Source: Clostridium ihumii AP5
GTDB taxonomy: Bacteria > Bacillota > Clostridia > Clostridiales > Clostridiaceae
Assembly: GCF_000612845.1 (NCBI RefSeq)
Contig: NZ_CCAT010000065.1
Span: 1-64,000, forward strand
Direction of reading: 5' to 3'
DNA length: 64,000 nucleotides
Position numbers and translations under genes: made by a program. This document shows, piece by piece, positions 51,736 to 59,621 of this stretch. The notes beneath the pieces are model-generated. The model had not been told where the DNA came from and ran no database searches. It was given only the letters and a program-made list of their open reading frames with translations. Positions within the stretch are counted from its first letter, which is position 1. Each line of letters begins with the position of its first letter.

Positions 51736-52137
51736 TTAATTCATTAACCTTTTTCTTAATAATATTGCTTTAGGATAGTCAAACCCTAATTCTTTATAAA
51801 ATGATTCTGCTGATTCTAATACGTCTGTAATTATTAGTTCACATCCATTTTCCCTTAGAATATTTTCAACATGCTTAATTAGACTTTTTCCTATTCCTCG
51901 TCCTCTTGCCTTTTCTGCAGTTGCAAGTTTAGCAATATATCCTCTAAATCCAAAGTCATATGCAAATATTACTCCTAAAATTTCACCATTTTCTTCATAT
52001 ACAAATGGAAGAGCACTAGCAGAACTACATGCCTTCTCTAATATTTCATCATTCCAGCACTCATGCCAAAAATAAGGTATTGATTGCATTAAATCTTTTA
52101 TAGTTTGTAAATCTTCCTTTTTAACTTTTCTAATCAT
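51736..52137 (-). CDS. GNAT N-acetyltransferase
   Basis: 133 aa. ATAEKARGRGIGKSLIKHVE is the acetyl-CoA loop, fully canonical (R/QxxGxG). DVLESAESFYKELGFDYPKA is motif B. AGGAAGG precedes the ATG. Rightmost member of the GNAT cluster. Substrate unknown. Confidence 0.88.
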   Translation of the reverse strand: MIRKVKKEDLQTIKDLMQSIPYFWHECWNDEILEKACSSASALPFVYEENGEILGVIFAYDFGFRGYIAKLATAEKARGRGIGKSLIKHVENILRENGCELIITDVLESAESFYKELGFDYPKAILLRKRLMN

Positions 52138-52193
52138 AAAATTTGCCTTCCTATCTCTATAACCTAGTCTTTTTTATATTTTATAATTTAAAT

Positions 52194-53000
52194 TTATCTT
52201 GTTGGCCTAGGAGCCTTTTTATTATTAAAATAACTCCAACCTATCATTGTAGCACTATCTCTTCCCTTTAATTTATGAACTTCATTAAGAACTTTTGATA
52301 TATTTCCTGATATATCACCATTGTCCACTAACATATTACATAACTCTCTATCATCTTCAAATTTTCTATTTCCACACTCTAATACTCCATCAGTAATTAA
52401 ATATATATAATTTTTTCCTTCTCTTAGTAATCTAGTTCCAGTTGTATAACAAGGAATATCACAATCAAAAGTGTTAACTTTTCCAATCCATTCATAAAAT
52501 TGTCTTTCATTTAATGCAAATTGATTTAACTCCATAAGTTCAGGATGTAATAAATACACACGATTATCACCTATAGACATCCACCAAAGATACTCCTCTT
52601 TTTGAGCAACTATTAAACATGCTGTTTCTCCATTTACATTTTTACACTTTTCTTTAAAATCTTCATTGTTAAACATATTAAAAAACAATTTATGTAACTG
52701 TATAAAAGCATTTTTTATAGACATATTTAAATTTTTTTCTATGGAACATTGTTCTTTTTTTATATTTTCAATAACTAATTTAGCACTTTCACTTGTTCCA
52801 TGTGCATCAAGTAAGACGGCAAATTTCCATTTACTATTTTTATCGCAAAGTAAAACTGCAGCATCTTCATTCTTATCTGCACCACTCTCAGTGTTACCAC
52901 CATAATACCCAATAACTATTTCTCCACAATTTTTAATTGTATCTTTGTTAAGAGACATATCATCACTTCCAAGCCAGTAAAAACTATTGTTTTTCTCCAT
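52194..53000 (-). CDS. PP2C-family protein phosphatase-like protein
   Basis: About 268 aa. PP2C-like motifs are present: ADKNEDAAVLL, FAVLLDAHGTS, WMSIGDNRVYLL, LITDGVLEC and GRDSATMIGWS, covering the metal-binding Asp residues. It likely dephosphorylates a phospho-Ser/Thr protein, though non-canonical motif I (DAHG for DGHG) is seen. GGGGTG lies five bases before the ATG at 53000. An earlier ATG (53015) overlaps the upstream zincin stop as TAATG, implying translational coupling either way. Confidence 0.82.
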   Translation of the reverse strand: MEKNNSFYWLGSDDMSLNKDTIKNCGEIVIGYYGGNTESGADKNEDAAVLLCDKNSKWKFAVLLDAHGTSESAKLVIENIKKEQCSIEKNLNMSIKNAFIQLHKLFFNMFNNEDFKEKCKNVNGETACLIVAQKEEYLWWMSIGDNRVYLLHPELMELNQFALNERQFYEWIGKVNTFDCDIPCYTTGTRLLREGKNYIYLITDGVLECGNRKFEDDRELCNMLVDNGDISGNISKVLNEVHKLKGRDSATMIGWSYFNNKKAPRPTR

Positions 53001-53014
53001 ACCCCCACCCCACA

Positions 53015-54079
53015 TTACTTAATCTTATAATATTCTTTAACATAACCTGCTTCTTCATCTATTTTTATTAAAACTGGTCCATTGATAAAAATTTTTTCTT
53101 TTGTTTCAATATTCCTTAAAATAATAAAATGACTACAGAAAATTCTATTATTTACTTTGAACATATTCATTGGATCATAACCACAAATATCAAACTTTCC
53201 TTTAACTAAAGATAATTTATCTTTTAAAAATTTATTAATTATATTTTCTTTTTTTAATTTTTCTTTTCTAAATTGTTTTTCAATTTCTGGGTTGTCCACA
53301 TATTCTAAATTTACATCACTTGTATCTATCGAATATGCTACTTGCTCAAATATTGTAAGTTGTTCATTTTCTATTTTTCTTGAAAAATCAACCCCTATTT
53401 CATCTAAAAATAATAAAAACAATGTTCCTGTAAAATAGCAAGATTTACGAATATCAAATAATATTTTCTCTTCTTCAATAATTAACTTTTTATAACTTTC
53501 AATACGTTTTTCATATAAATCATCTGATATTATTCTTAATGATTTAACTCCACAATACTCTGCACTTCCTTCAGCAGTTTCAATTTCAAATTCATATTTT
53601 ATTAAGTCTCCAAATTTCTTTAATCTTAGCTTTCTTGATGCCACTAGTTTTTTAAATATTCTAACTTTTTCACTTTTATTTTTTGCATCTAATCCGTTAA
53701 TCAATAAACTATTTTCATTATATTTTAAATTATAATTTTCTAAAATATTAGGATAGGATAAACCTTCTATATCGTTAGGAAATCTAGTTTCACCTTTTAA
53801 AAATTGATATGAATGAAACATTTCGTGAACTATATTGGCTGTTAATTCCCTATATTCTTCATCACTTTCATTTTCCACATTCCAAATTGCTAAGTTTTTT
53901 CCTTTATACTTTATTGTTGTATTTCCTAAAAATCTATTATCATAAGGAATAACCTTGTCCTTTAAATATACTTTTTCTTTATTGTATAAAGCAAAATCTC
54001 CTCTTTCAAATCCATTCCATATTTCATTAAAATCAATTTGTTCTAAAGTACTATTAACTAGATTATATAATTTTATCAT
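53015..54079 (-). CDS. Putative zincin metallopeptidase (HEMFH type)
   Basis: About 354 aa. HEMFH at 85-89 in ANIVHEMFHSYQFL is the zinc motif, and IETAEGSAEYCGV (about 167-178) holds the third ligand Glu. A long C-terminal helical/strand domain follows (about 200-354). No signal peptide. The ATG at 54079 is preferred (GGAG twelve bases upstream); longer readings overlap the PPOX gene in another frame. It is coupled by TAATG to the PP2C-like gene, suggesting a functional pair. Confidence 0.72.
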   Translation of the reverse strand: MIKLYNLVNSTLEQIDFNEIWNGFERGDFALYNKEKVYLKDKVIPYDNRFLGNTTIKYKGKNLAIWNVENESDEEYRELTANIVHEMFHSYQFLKGETRFPNDIEGLSYPNILENYNLKYNENSLLINGLDAKNKSEKVRIFKKLVASRKLRLKKFGDLIKYEFEIETAEGSAEYCGVKSLRIISDDLYEKRIESYKKLIIEEEKILFDIRKSCYFTGTLFLLFLDEIGVDFSRKIENEQLTIFEQVAYSIDTSDVNLEYVDNPEIEKQFRKEKLKKENIINKFLKDKLSLVKGKFDICGYDPMNMFKVNNRIFCSHFIILRNIETKEKIFINGPVLIKIDEEAGYVKEYYKIK

Positions 54080-54104
54080 AGCCTTCACTCCAATATATCT
54101 AAAG

Positions 54105-54575
54105 TCATTTAACAAATACAATATCACATTCAAATGAAAATTTTTTTGCTTTCTTATTAATAAAGTCCATCTTATATCCAATGCCATCTTTATAACAAAA
54201 TCCATGTGTCATCTTTATTTCTATATAACACATTTTTTCATCACTTTCATCATTATGTATAAAATACCAAGGTTCAAATACTTTTACTAGTTTTTTTCTA
54301 ATCTCATGATTCTTTTTATCTAATGGATGTCCAATATTCTTTGCAATACCACTAAAGTTGTACATTTCATTACATAATGACACATTTTTATTAGTATTTA
54401 TTTCTTTAACTTTTTGTGTATTATCATAAGTTACAATATAAAAACTTCCTTTATCAAAAAATGCATCTACAAATCTAATTGAAGGCATATCATTTATTGT
54501 TGTTGCTAATGCAAATTGATAATCTTTGCCAAACAGCTCATTCATAACAATCATGCTTTCATCAAAGCTATTCAA
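54105..54575 (-). CDS. Pyridoxamine 5'-phosphate oxidase-family flavoprotein
   Basis: About 156 aa. The split-barrel FMN-binding fold is indicated by YQFALATTINDMPSIRFVDA, SFYIVTYDNTQKVKEINTNK and NVSLCNEMYNFSGIAKNIG. Probably an FMN-dependent reductase or heme/F420-like binder of small substrates rather than true PdxH. The start is taken as TTG at 54575 because GGGAAG lies upstream; a GTG at 54584 abuts that site. It overlaps the tail of the interrupted glycosyltransferase by 8 bases. Confidence 0.85.
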   Translation of the reverse strand: MNSFDESMIVMNELFGKDYQFALATTINDMPSIRFVDAFFDKGSFYIVTYDNTQKVKEINTNKNVSLCNEMYNFSGIAKNIGHPLDKKNHEIRKKLVKVFEPWYFIHNDESDEKMCYIEIKMTHGFCYKDGIGYKMDFINKKAKKFSFECDIVFVK

Positions 54576-55494
54576 AAAACTCACTTCCCTTTAGATCGTT
54601 TTCTATTATCTCTTTTGCTTTAACTTTAATATTATTATCTGTAATTTCATTGTATAATCTTATATAAATATTTTTAAATGATTTATAATAATCTTCAAAT
54701 GTATTTTTTAATTTACTATTTTTACAATTAGTTTCTATATATTTTGTCATATCCTTAGAAATTTCAATTAAATCTTCTATTTTTTTTTATCTCTTTTCAT
54801 CTTTAATTATTGTCATTATTGAATCTTCTCTAATTCTTCTCATATAAAATTTATCATTATATAAATATATTTTTTTACAGTTTAAAAGTATTCTTGGAGT
54901 CCATTCTTCATCTTCAAGATACACATTTTCTTTAAATCTAAAGTTATTTATATCTAAATATTCCTTTTTATAAATTTTAATTGTTGGAGAAACATAGTAG
55001 TTTTCATTGTCAAATAACAATTGTATAACTTCTTCTGTACTTAATGTTTTTATATCTTCATTTTTTACTCGTAATACTTTTGGATAAATTTCATATGTAC
55101 ATGATTTATAATTTTTATCTATAAAACCCTTATAAACTCCGTATATAATATCACAATCATGTTCTTCAAATATGCTAAAAAACTTAGATATAACATTATT
55201 ATTTGCAAGATAATCATCACTATCTACAAACATTATATATTTGCCATTTGCAATATCAAGTCCACAATTCCGTGACTTTGAAGGTCCTCCATTTATTTTA
55301 TGAATTACCTTAATTCTTGATTCTTTTTTATGATATAAATCACATATTTCACCACTTTCATCTGTAGATCCATCATCAATTAAAATAATTTCCAAATTTT
55401 TATTATCTTGATTTAAAATACTATCTATACATTCCCTTAAATATTTTTCTGTATTAAAAACTGGAATTATTACACTAAAATCATACATATACAT
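54568..55494 (-). pseudogene. Family 2 glycosyltransferase interrupted by an in-frame stop
   Basis: Residues 1-235 are a GT-A family 2 domain: VIIPVFNTEKYLRECIDSIL, IDDGSTDESG, GGPSKSRNCGLDIANGKY and FVDSDDYLANN (DxD). At 54787-54789 a TAA stop interrupts the frame beside a run of nine A. The same frame continues for 73 further codons (KKIEDLIEISKDMTKYIET onward) to 54568, matching the usual helical C-terminus of these enzymes. A single nonsense change is the simplest reading. The N-terminal part may still be made. GGAGG precedes the ATG. Confidence 0.8.
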
Positions 55495-55760
55495 TCCCCC
55501 TCCTTATTTTCTGATTTTTCTGCATATTTATTGAAAATTGTATCATATATGTTATATATTGTATATGATTCTTTTTAAATATAAATTTGTATCATTTCTG
55601 ATATATTTTTCTACTTAATTCTGTCTTATAAACTTCAAAAAGATAAGTTTTAAACTCTAAATATTGATTATTAAATACTATTTTCGTTTTAGCTATATTT
55701 TCAATATTGCTTATAATTTATGATTTTTAATTAAACAAAATTTAAATTCATATATAATAA
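55495..55760. other. Gene-free region between arsM and the glycosyltransferase
   Basis: AT-rich spacer with no supported ORF. It separates the arsenic operon's terminator from the start of the glycosyltransferase remnant and presumably contains the latter's promoter. Confidence 0.4.
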
Positions 55761-55800
55761 AAAACATCACAGAACTTTAACTTCCACACTGTGATGTTTT
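55761..55800 (-). terminator. Terminator of the arsR-arsM operon
   Basis: AAAACATCACAG (55761-55772) pairs with CTGTGATGTTTT (55789-55800), followed by T on the minus strand. It starts 10 bases after the TAG at 55811 that ends the UGA-read-through ArsM frame, and about 190 bases after the UGA. This supports the longer gene. Confidence 0.88.
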
Positions 55801-55810
55801 AATAAGTTTT

Positions 55811-56608
55811 CTATTTTTTAATTTTTACTGCTTTTACAGATGCAGACATAATATATTCACCAACTTTTAAATTATGTGCCCATTTTTCTGCATATTCTTT
55901 TGATACCTCTTTAGTTTCAATTTTAATTTCACTAAAACCAGCTTTTTTTAAATATATTTCTAACTCTTCAACTGAAGATGCCCCTGTAACTCAGCCACAG
56001 TAAAGTTTTTCATCTTGTTTCATTTCCTCTGTTAGTTCTCTAATAAGAACTATATCTGAAATAGCTACTCTACCACCATTTTTTAATACACGATAAGCTT
56101 CATCATATACTCTTTGTTTATTTGGAGATAAATTTATAACACAATTTGAAATAATTACATCTGCTGTATTATCTGCAATTGGAAGATTTTCAATTTCACC
56201 TAATCTAAATTCTACATTTTTATATTTATATTTTCTAGTCATAGTTCTTGATTTACTAATCATTTCAGGTGTCATATCAACACCAATAATATGTCCATTG
56301 CTTCCAACTTTCTTTGAAGCTAAAAAGCAGTCAAATCCAGCTCCACTTCCAAGATCTATAACTGTTTCTCCTTCTTTTATATTAGCTATTAACTGTGGAT
56401 TTCCACAACCTAAGCCCATATTAGCATCTTGAGGTGCATTTGACATATCTTCATCAGAATATCCAATCTTACTTGATATTTCTATTGAGGATTTTTTCAA
56501 CTTAATTCCACCACTACAACATCCATTTTTAGTTACATTTTCAATAGCTATTTTCCCATAACTATTACGTACAGCATCTCTAACATCTACTTTTTTAAAA
56601 TCACTCAT
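55811..56608 (-). CDS. arsM: Arsenite methyltransferase ArsM, probable selenoprotein
   Basis: 265 aa if the in-frame UGA at 55991-55993 (residue 206) is read as selenocysteine. SAM motif I is VIDLGSGAGFD (about 83-93). Cysteines correspond to the ArsM arsenic ligands: C68 in LGCGNP and C156 in ISNCVINLS. The third, normally Cys in LYCGCVTGAS, is UGA here. After it the frame continues VTGASSVEELEIYLKKAGF to a TAG 10 bases before a terminator. TCTTC-AGTT-GAAGA, with a G in the loop 18 bases after UGA, fits the bacterial SECIS rule. It converts As(III) to methylated arsenic using SAM. A UGA-terminated 205-aa protein is the alternative. It follows arsR by 16 bases. Confidence 0.85.
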
Positions 56609-56624
56609 TTTCTGCCTCCATTAA

Positions 56625-57014
56625 TTATTTATTACATATACAACTGCTTTTAATATCATTTTTATATTCTCTTAATGTTTCACAATTCATTCCACTTTTT
56701 TTATATTTTATTAAGTTATCTCTGTCACTATTGCATATCTCCATTTTATTTAATTCATTATCTAAAAGTTCTCTTATAAAAGGGAATTCTTCTAATGTAT
56801 TTTTATTTAATCTATAGTAAACCCACTGAGCTTTTTTGTCAGCTATAATTAAGTTAAATATATTTAACTTAGTAAGATGTCTTGATGCATTAGATTGTGT
56901 AATTCCTAATATATATTCAATCTCACATACACATAGTTCCCCATCTTTCAATAAATTTAATATTCTAATTCTATTTTCATCACCTAAAACTTTTAACATT
57001 TGTATTATATCCAT
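56625..57014 (-). CDS. arsR: ArsR/SmtB-family arsenic repressor
   Basis: About 129 aa. Winged helix with the metal-sensing GELCVCEIEYIL (C28-x-C30 plus neighbours), as in As(III)-responsive ArsR (ELCVC type). The recognition region is ITQSNASRHLTKL. The C-terminal tail adds cysteines (NCETL, SSCICNK) that may bind As(III). It represses its own operon. The ATG at 57014 is chosen; longer readings up to 57068 run through the operator palindrome. It is the first gene of the arsR-arsM operon. Confidence 0.88.
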   Translation of the reverse strand: MDIIQMLKVLGDENRIRILNLLKDGELCVCEIEYILGITQSNASRHLTKLNIFNLIIADKKAQWVYYRLNKNTLEEFPFIRELLDNELNKMEICNSDRDNLIKYKKSGMNCETLREYKNDIKSSCICNK

Positions 57015-57032
57015 TGTATTTATCACCAGCCC

Positions 57033-57062
57033 TATATGAGTATATGCGTTTATACTCATATA
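57033..57062 (-). promoter_or_regulatory. Probable ArsR operator
   Basis: TATATGAGTATA (57033-57044) and TATACTCATATA (57051-57062) form a perfect 12-6-12 inverted repeat 19 bases upstream of the arsR start. ArsR/SmtB repressors bind similar imperfect 12-2-12 repeats, so this is the likely binding site overlapping the operon promoter. Confidence 0.7.
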
Positions 57063-57098
57063 ATACATTTATAAGTTTAAGTTGTCAACAACTATAGG

Positions 57099-57208
57099 GA
57101 AACAAGCTCGAATTCAAAAATATTTTTTCAGCTGTAAATATATTGTTTTCAAAAGAAATACTTATTATAAAATGCTTCCGAGCTAGTCTCACTCTTAAGG
57201 GTATCCAA
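57099..57208 (+). repeat. AGCTCG-stem dispersed repeat, long form
   Basis: GAAACAAGCTCGAATT (57099 onward) and TTCCGAGCTAGTCTCACTCT to GGTATCCAA (57176-57208) match the copy at 29657-29713, but here a 56-base insert separates the blocks. Located between arsR and the YloV-like gene. Non-coding. Confidence 0.65.
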
Positions 57209-57235
57209 GTTTTGGAATTGATAATTATGAAGATG

Positions 57236-57265
57236 AACTTGGAACCCTATATAGGAATCCAAGTT
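57236..57265. repeat. CCCTATATAGG motif inside an inverted repeat
   Basis: AACTTGGA (57236-57243) and TCCAAGTT (57258-57265) flank the ACCCTATATAGGAA core. This is the most symmetrical copy of the dispersed motif and lies just after the AGCTCG-stem repeat. Confidence 0.65.
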
Positions 57266-57442
57266 AAAACTTTAAGTTATTCATGTTTTATTTGAGAATT
57301 TTAATTTTAAGTTTTAATCTATATTTTTAAAAATTGACAATTGACAATTGACGGTGGACAGTGAATGTGAAAATTGGATTTCCAATTTTAAAGAATGATT
57401 TTTTATTAAATTTGCTAGCAAATTAGTTGAAAACAATATAAA

Positions 57443-57482
57443 AAATATCGCAAATTCAAAAATCTTGAATAATGCGATATTT
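57443..57482 (-). terminator. Terminator of the exporter/YloV-like operon
   Basis: AAATATCGCAAATTCAA (57443-57459) pairs with TTGAATAATGCGATATTT (57465-57482), slightly imperfect, with a T-run on the minus strand. It lies just beyond the stop of the 83-aa gene. Confidence 0.8.
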
Positions 57483-57499
57483 ATATAACAATCTATTTC

Positions 57500-57751
57500 T
57501 TAACCTTTAAGTCCTTCAGCTTGACGTTCCATATTTTCAATAACAACATCATAAATATCCCCTAATGAAGCACAATATTCAAGTACTTTCCATGGAGTAT
57601 TTGTATGAAAATGAATTTTAATAAGTTCATCATCTCCAACAGCAAGTAAACAATCCCCTTCAATATTCTTTTTTATATATTCATTAATTCCATCTTCTGA
57701 AAGATTTTCTCCTTCAATTAATAACTGAGTATCAAATTTATATTCAATCAT
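57500..57751 (-). CDS. Stand-alone YloV C-terminal-like (DAK-associated) domain
   Basis: 83 aa. FDTQLLIEGENLSEDGINEY, then GDCLLAVGDDELIKIHFHTN and TPWKVLEYCASLGDIYDVV closely follow the C-terminal region of YloV/FakA-type DAK2-fusion proteins, involved in fatty-acid kinase activity. Here the N-terminal Dak-L and middle domains are absent. It has its own GGAGGAG ribosome binding site, and the reading frame is intact, so it is a genuine small protein. Stand-alone versions are annotated as dihydroxyacetone-kinase-related in clostridia. Confidence 0.78.
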   Translation of the reverse strand: MIEYKFDTQLLIEGENLSEDGINEYIKKNIEGDCLLAVGDDELIKIHFHTNTPWKVLEYCASLGDIYDVVIENMERQAEGLKG

Positions 57752-57842
57752 GATATATGCTCCTCCATTTTGTAAATTTTCTTTATCTTTTAAATAATAA
57801 TAACATATTTTTCATAAAAATTATTCATTTTAAATAACTTAG

Positions 57843-59621
57843 TTAATTATTGTACCATTGCTTCTGACTATTGTATAAATAAGCATATTCTCCATTCATG
57901 TTAATAAGTTCATCATGAGTTCCCACTTCAATGATTTCTCCATCTTTCATAGTTATAATTCTATCAGCAAGTCTTGCTGCACCAATTCTATGAGTTACAA
58001 GTATTCTAGTTTTATTTTTTGTAGTCTCAATAAAGTTTTTCATTATATCCATTTCTTGTAATGGATCTAGTGATGCAGTGGGTTCATCAAATACAATTAA
58101 TGAAGCATCTTTATAATTTGCTCTTGCTATAGCAATTCTTTGCCATTGTCCAATTGATAAATCTGTACCACCAAATTCTTTTGAAAGTAATGTATTTATA
58201 CCATCATGAAGCTTTTCCTTAATATAATTAAGATTAACTTTTTCAAGTTCTTTACATACTTTTAATTCATCTAAATTATCAATATTTCCTAATGCAACAT
58301 TTTCTTTAACAGTTATTGGATAATGATTAAACTTTTGAAATACTATAGAAATTTTTTTATAAATAGACGTCATATCTATATTTCTAAATGACTTTCCATT
58401 ATAAAATATATCTCCTTTTGTAGGTTCATAAAGACCTGTTATAACTTTAGATAATGTGGTTTTTCCAGAGCCATTTTCACCTACTACTGCAATTATTTCT
58501 CCAGAATTTATGTCTATTGATATATTTTCTAGAACTTTTTTTTCAGAGTTAGGATAATTAAAATCTACATTTTTCATTGATATATTAATATTTTTTTCGT
58601 CTTCACAAATTTGTTCTCCACTGTTATCCTCTTCATAATCTAGTATTTTATTAAGATTATAAAGACTATTATAACTTTCCGAAACACCTGCTATCTGAAA
58701 ATTAAATAGATTATCCATTTGATTATACATAGTAATAACTGTAGTTAAAACTGCACCTGTTTCTGCTACTGAAATAGATTTTATTAAAGTAAGATAATAT
58801 ATGATTCCTATTATTAATATAAAACCTAAAAAATAAATAAAATTAATAATTAATTTTATAATACTTATTTCTTTGAATGATTTAATACTTAATTTAGTAA
58901 GTTCATTTAAAGAATTTTCTAATCTCATTTTAAAAAACTTAACTGCACCTAAGTGTCTTGTTTCTTTAAAATAATTTTTATGTCCTATATAATCTTCATA
59001 AGCACTAACTTTTCTTCTTTGCAATGCAATACTATTTTCTAATTTACTTTTAATTCTATTTCTTAGTACATAACTAAAAAATGTAGGAATAAATGTACAA
59101 AAAATTGTTAAACTTAAAAGTGGATGAATTTTATACAAATATATAGTTATTATCACAAAATAAATAATATGTTTTCCTAAAATAAATTCTAATGAAATAA
59201 CTGCATTTATACTACCATCTATTCCTGCTTTTGCCTTATCTAAAGTATCGAGAAATTTAGGATTTTCAAAATATAACAGCTTCATACTTTTCATTTTTAT
59301 GTAAAATTCTTCCATTATAATTTTTCTAGATATCATTGCTTGTTTATCTGCAAGAAAATTATTTAAAGCATTAAAAAAATCACTTAATATTACAATGATA
59401 AATAATATTATAAATGCTGTTAATGTGCAACTTACTCCTGCATTACTTTTTACTGCATATGTGATTTTTTCAAAAAAGTTTTTTAAAGCCATAGTATTCC
59501 CTAAAAGTAATAAAGCTTCAATAAAACTTGCTACAAGAATCATTATAGTAATACCTGGGTTTTTATAACCTATTCTTTTTACTTCTTTAAACATTATTTT
59601 AAATGCATTCTGACTTTTCAT
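57843..59621 (-). CDS. ABC exporter, fused permease/ATPase (subunit B)
   Basis: About 592 aa. Six membrane helices (about 20-310) precede an ATPase domain: Walker A GENGSGKTT, signature LSIGQWQRIAIARA (SIGQ in place of SGGQ), Walker B LIVFDEPTASLD and switch histidine LVTHR. It pairs with the upstream homologue at 59599-61386, overlapping it by 23 bases, so the two form a translationally coupled heterodimeric exporter. The ATG at 59621 follows AGGTGG. Substrate unknown; no RiPP precursor is obvious nearby. Confidence 0.92.
   Translation of the reverse strand: MKSQNAFKIMFKEVKRIGYKNPGITIMILVASFIEALLLLGNTMALKNFFEKITYAVKSNAGVSCTLTAFIILFIIVILSDFFNALNNFLADKQAMISRKIIMEEFYIKMKSMKLLYFENPKFLDTLDKAKAGIDGSINAVISLEFILGKHIIYFVIITIYLYKIHPLLSLTIFCTFIPTFFSYVLRNRIKSKLENSIALQRRKVSAYEDYIGHKNYFKETRHLGAVKFFKMRLENSLNELTKLSIKSFKEISIIKLIINFIYFLGFILIIGIIYYLTLIKSISVAETGAVLTTVITMYNQMDNLFNFQIAGVSESYNSLYNLNKILDYEEDNSGEQICEDEKNINISMKNVDFNYPNSEKKVLENISIDINSGEIIAVVGENGSGKTTLSKVITGLYEPTKGDIFYNGKSFRNIDMTSIYKKISIVFQKFNHYPITVKENVALGNIDNLDELKVCKELEKVNLNYIKEKLHDGINTLLSKEFGGTDLSIGQWQRIAIARANYKDASLIVFDEPTASLDPLQEMDIMKNFIETTKNKTRILVTHRIGAARLADRIITMKDGEIIEVGTHDELINMNGEYAYLYNSQKQWYNN

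Noticed and set aside
19226-52137. Chromosomal integron/superintegron explanation for the GNAT cluster
   Set aside because: Gaps between genes are short and show no repeated attC-like palindromes, and no integrase is present.
55991-56608. ArsM as a simple truncated or frameshifted pseudogene
   Set aside because: The UGA falls exactly on the conserved cysteine codon, the downstream frame is uninterrupted for 59 codons, and the terminator follows the distal TAG. Selenocysteine fits better, though genome-level selenocysteine genes must confirm it.
57343-57363. Short tandem AATTGAC units as a possible CRISPR or iteron array
   Set aside because: Only two to three 8-base units without spacers; simple low-complexity duplication.
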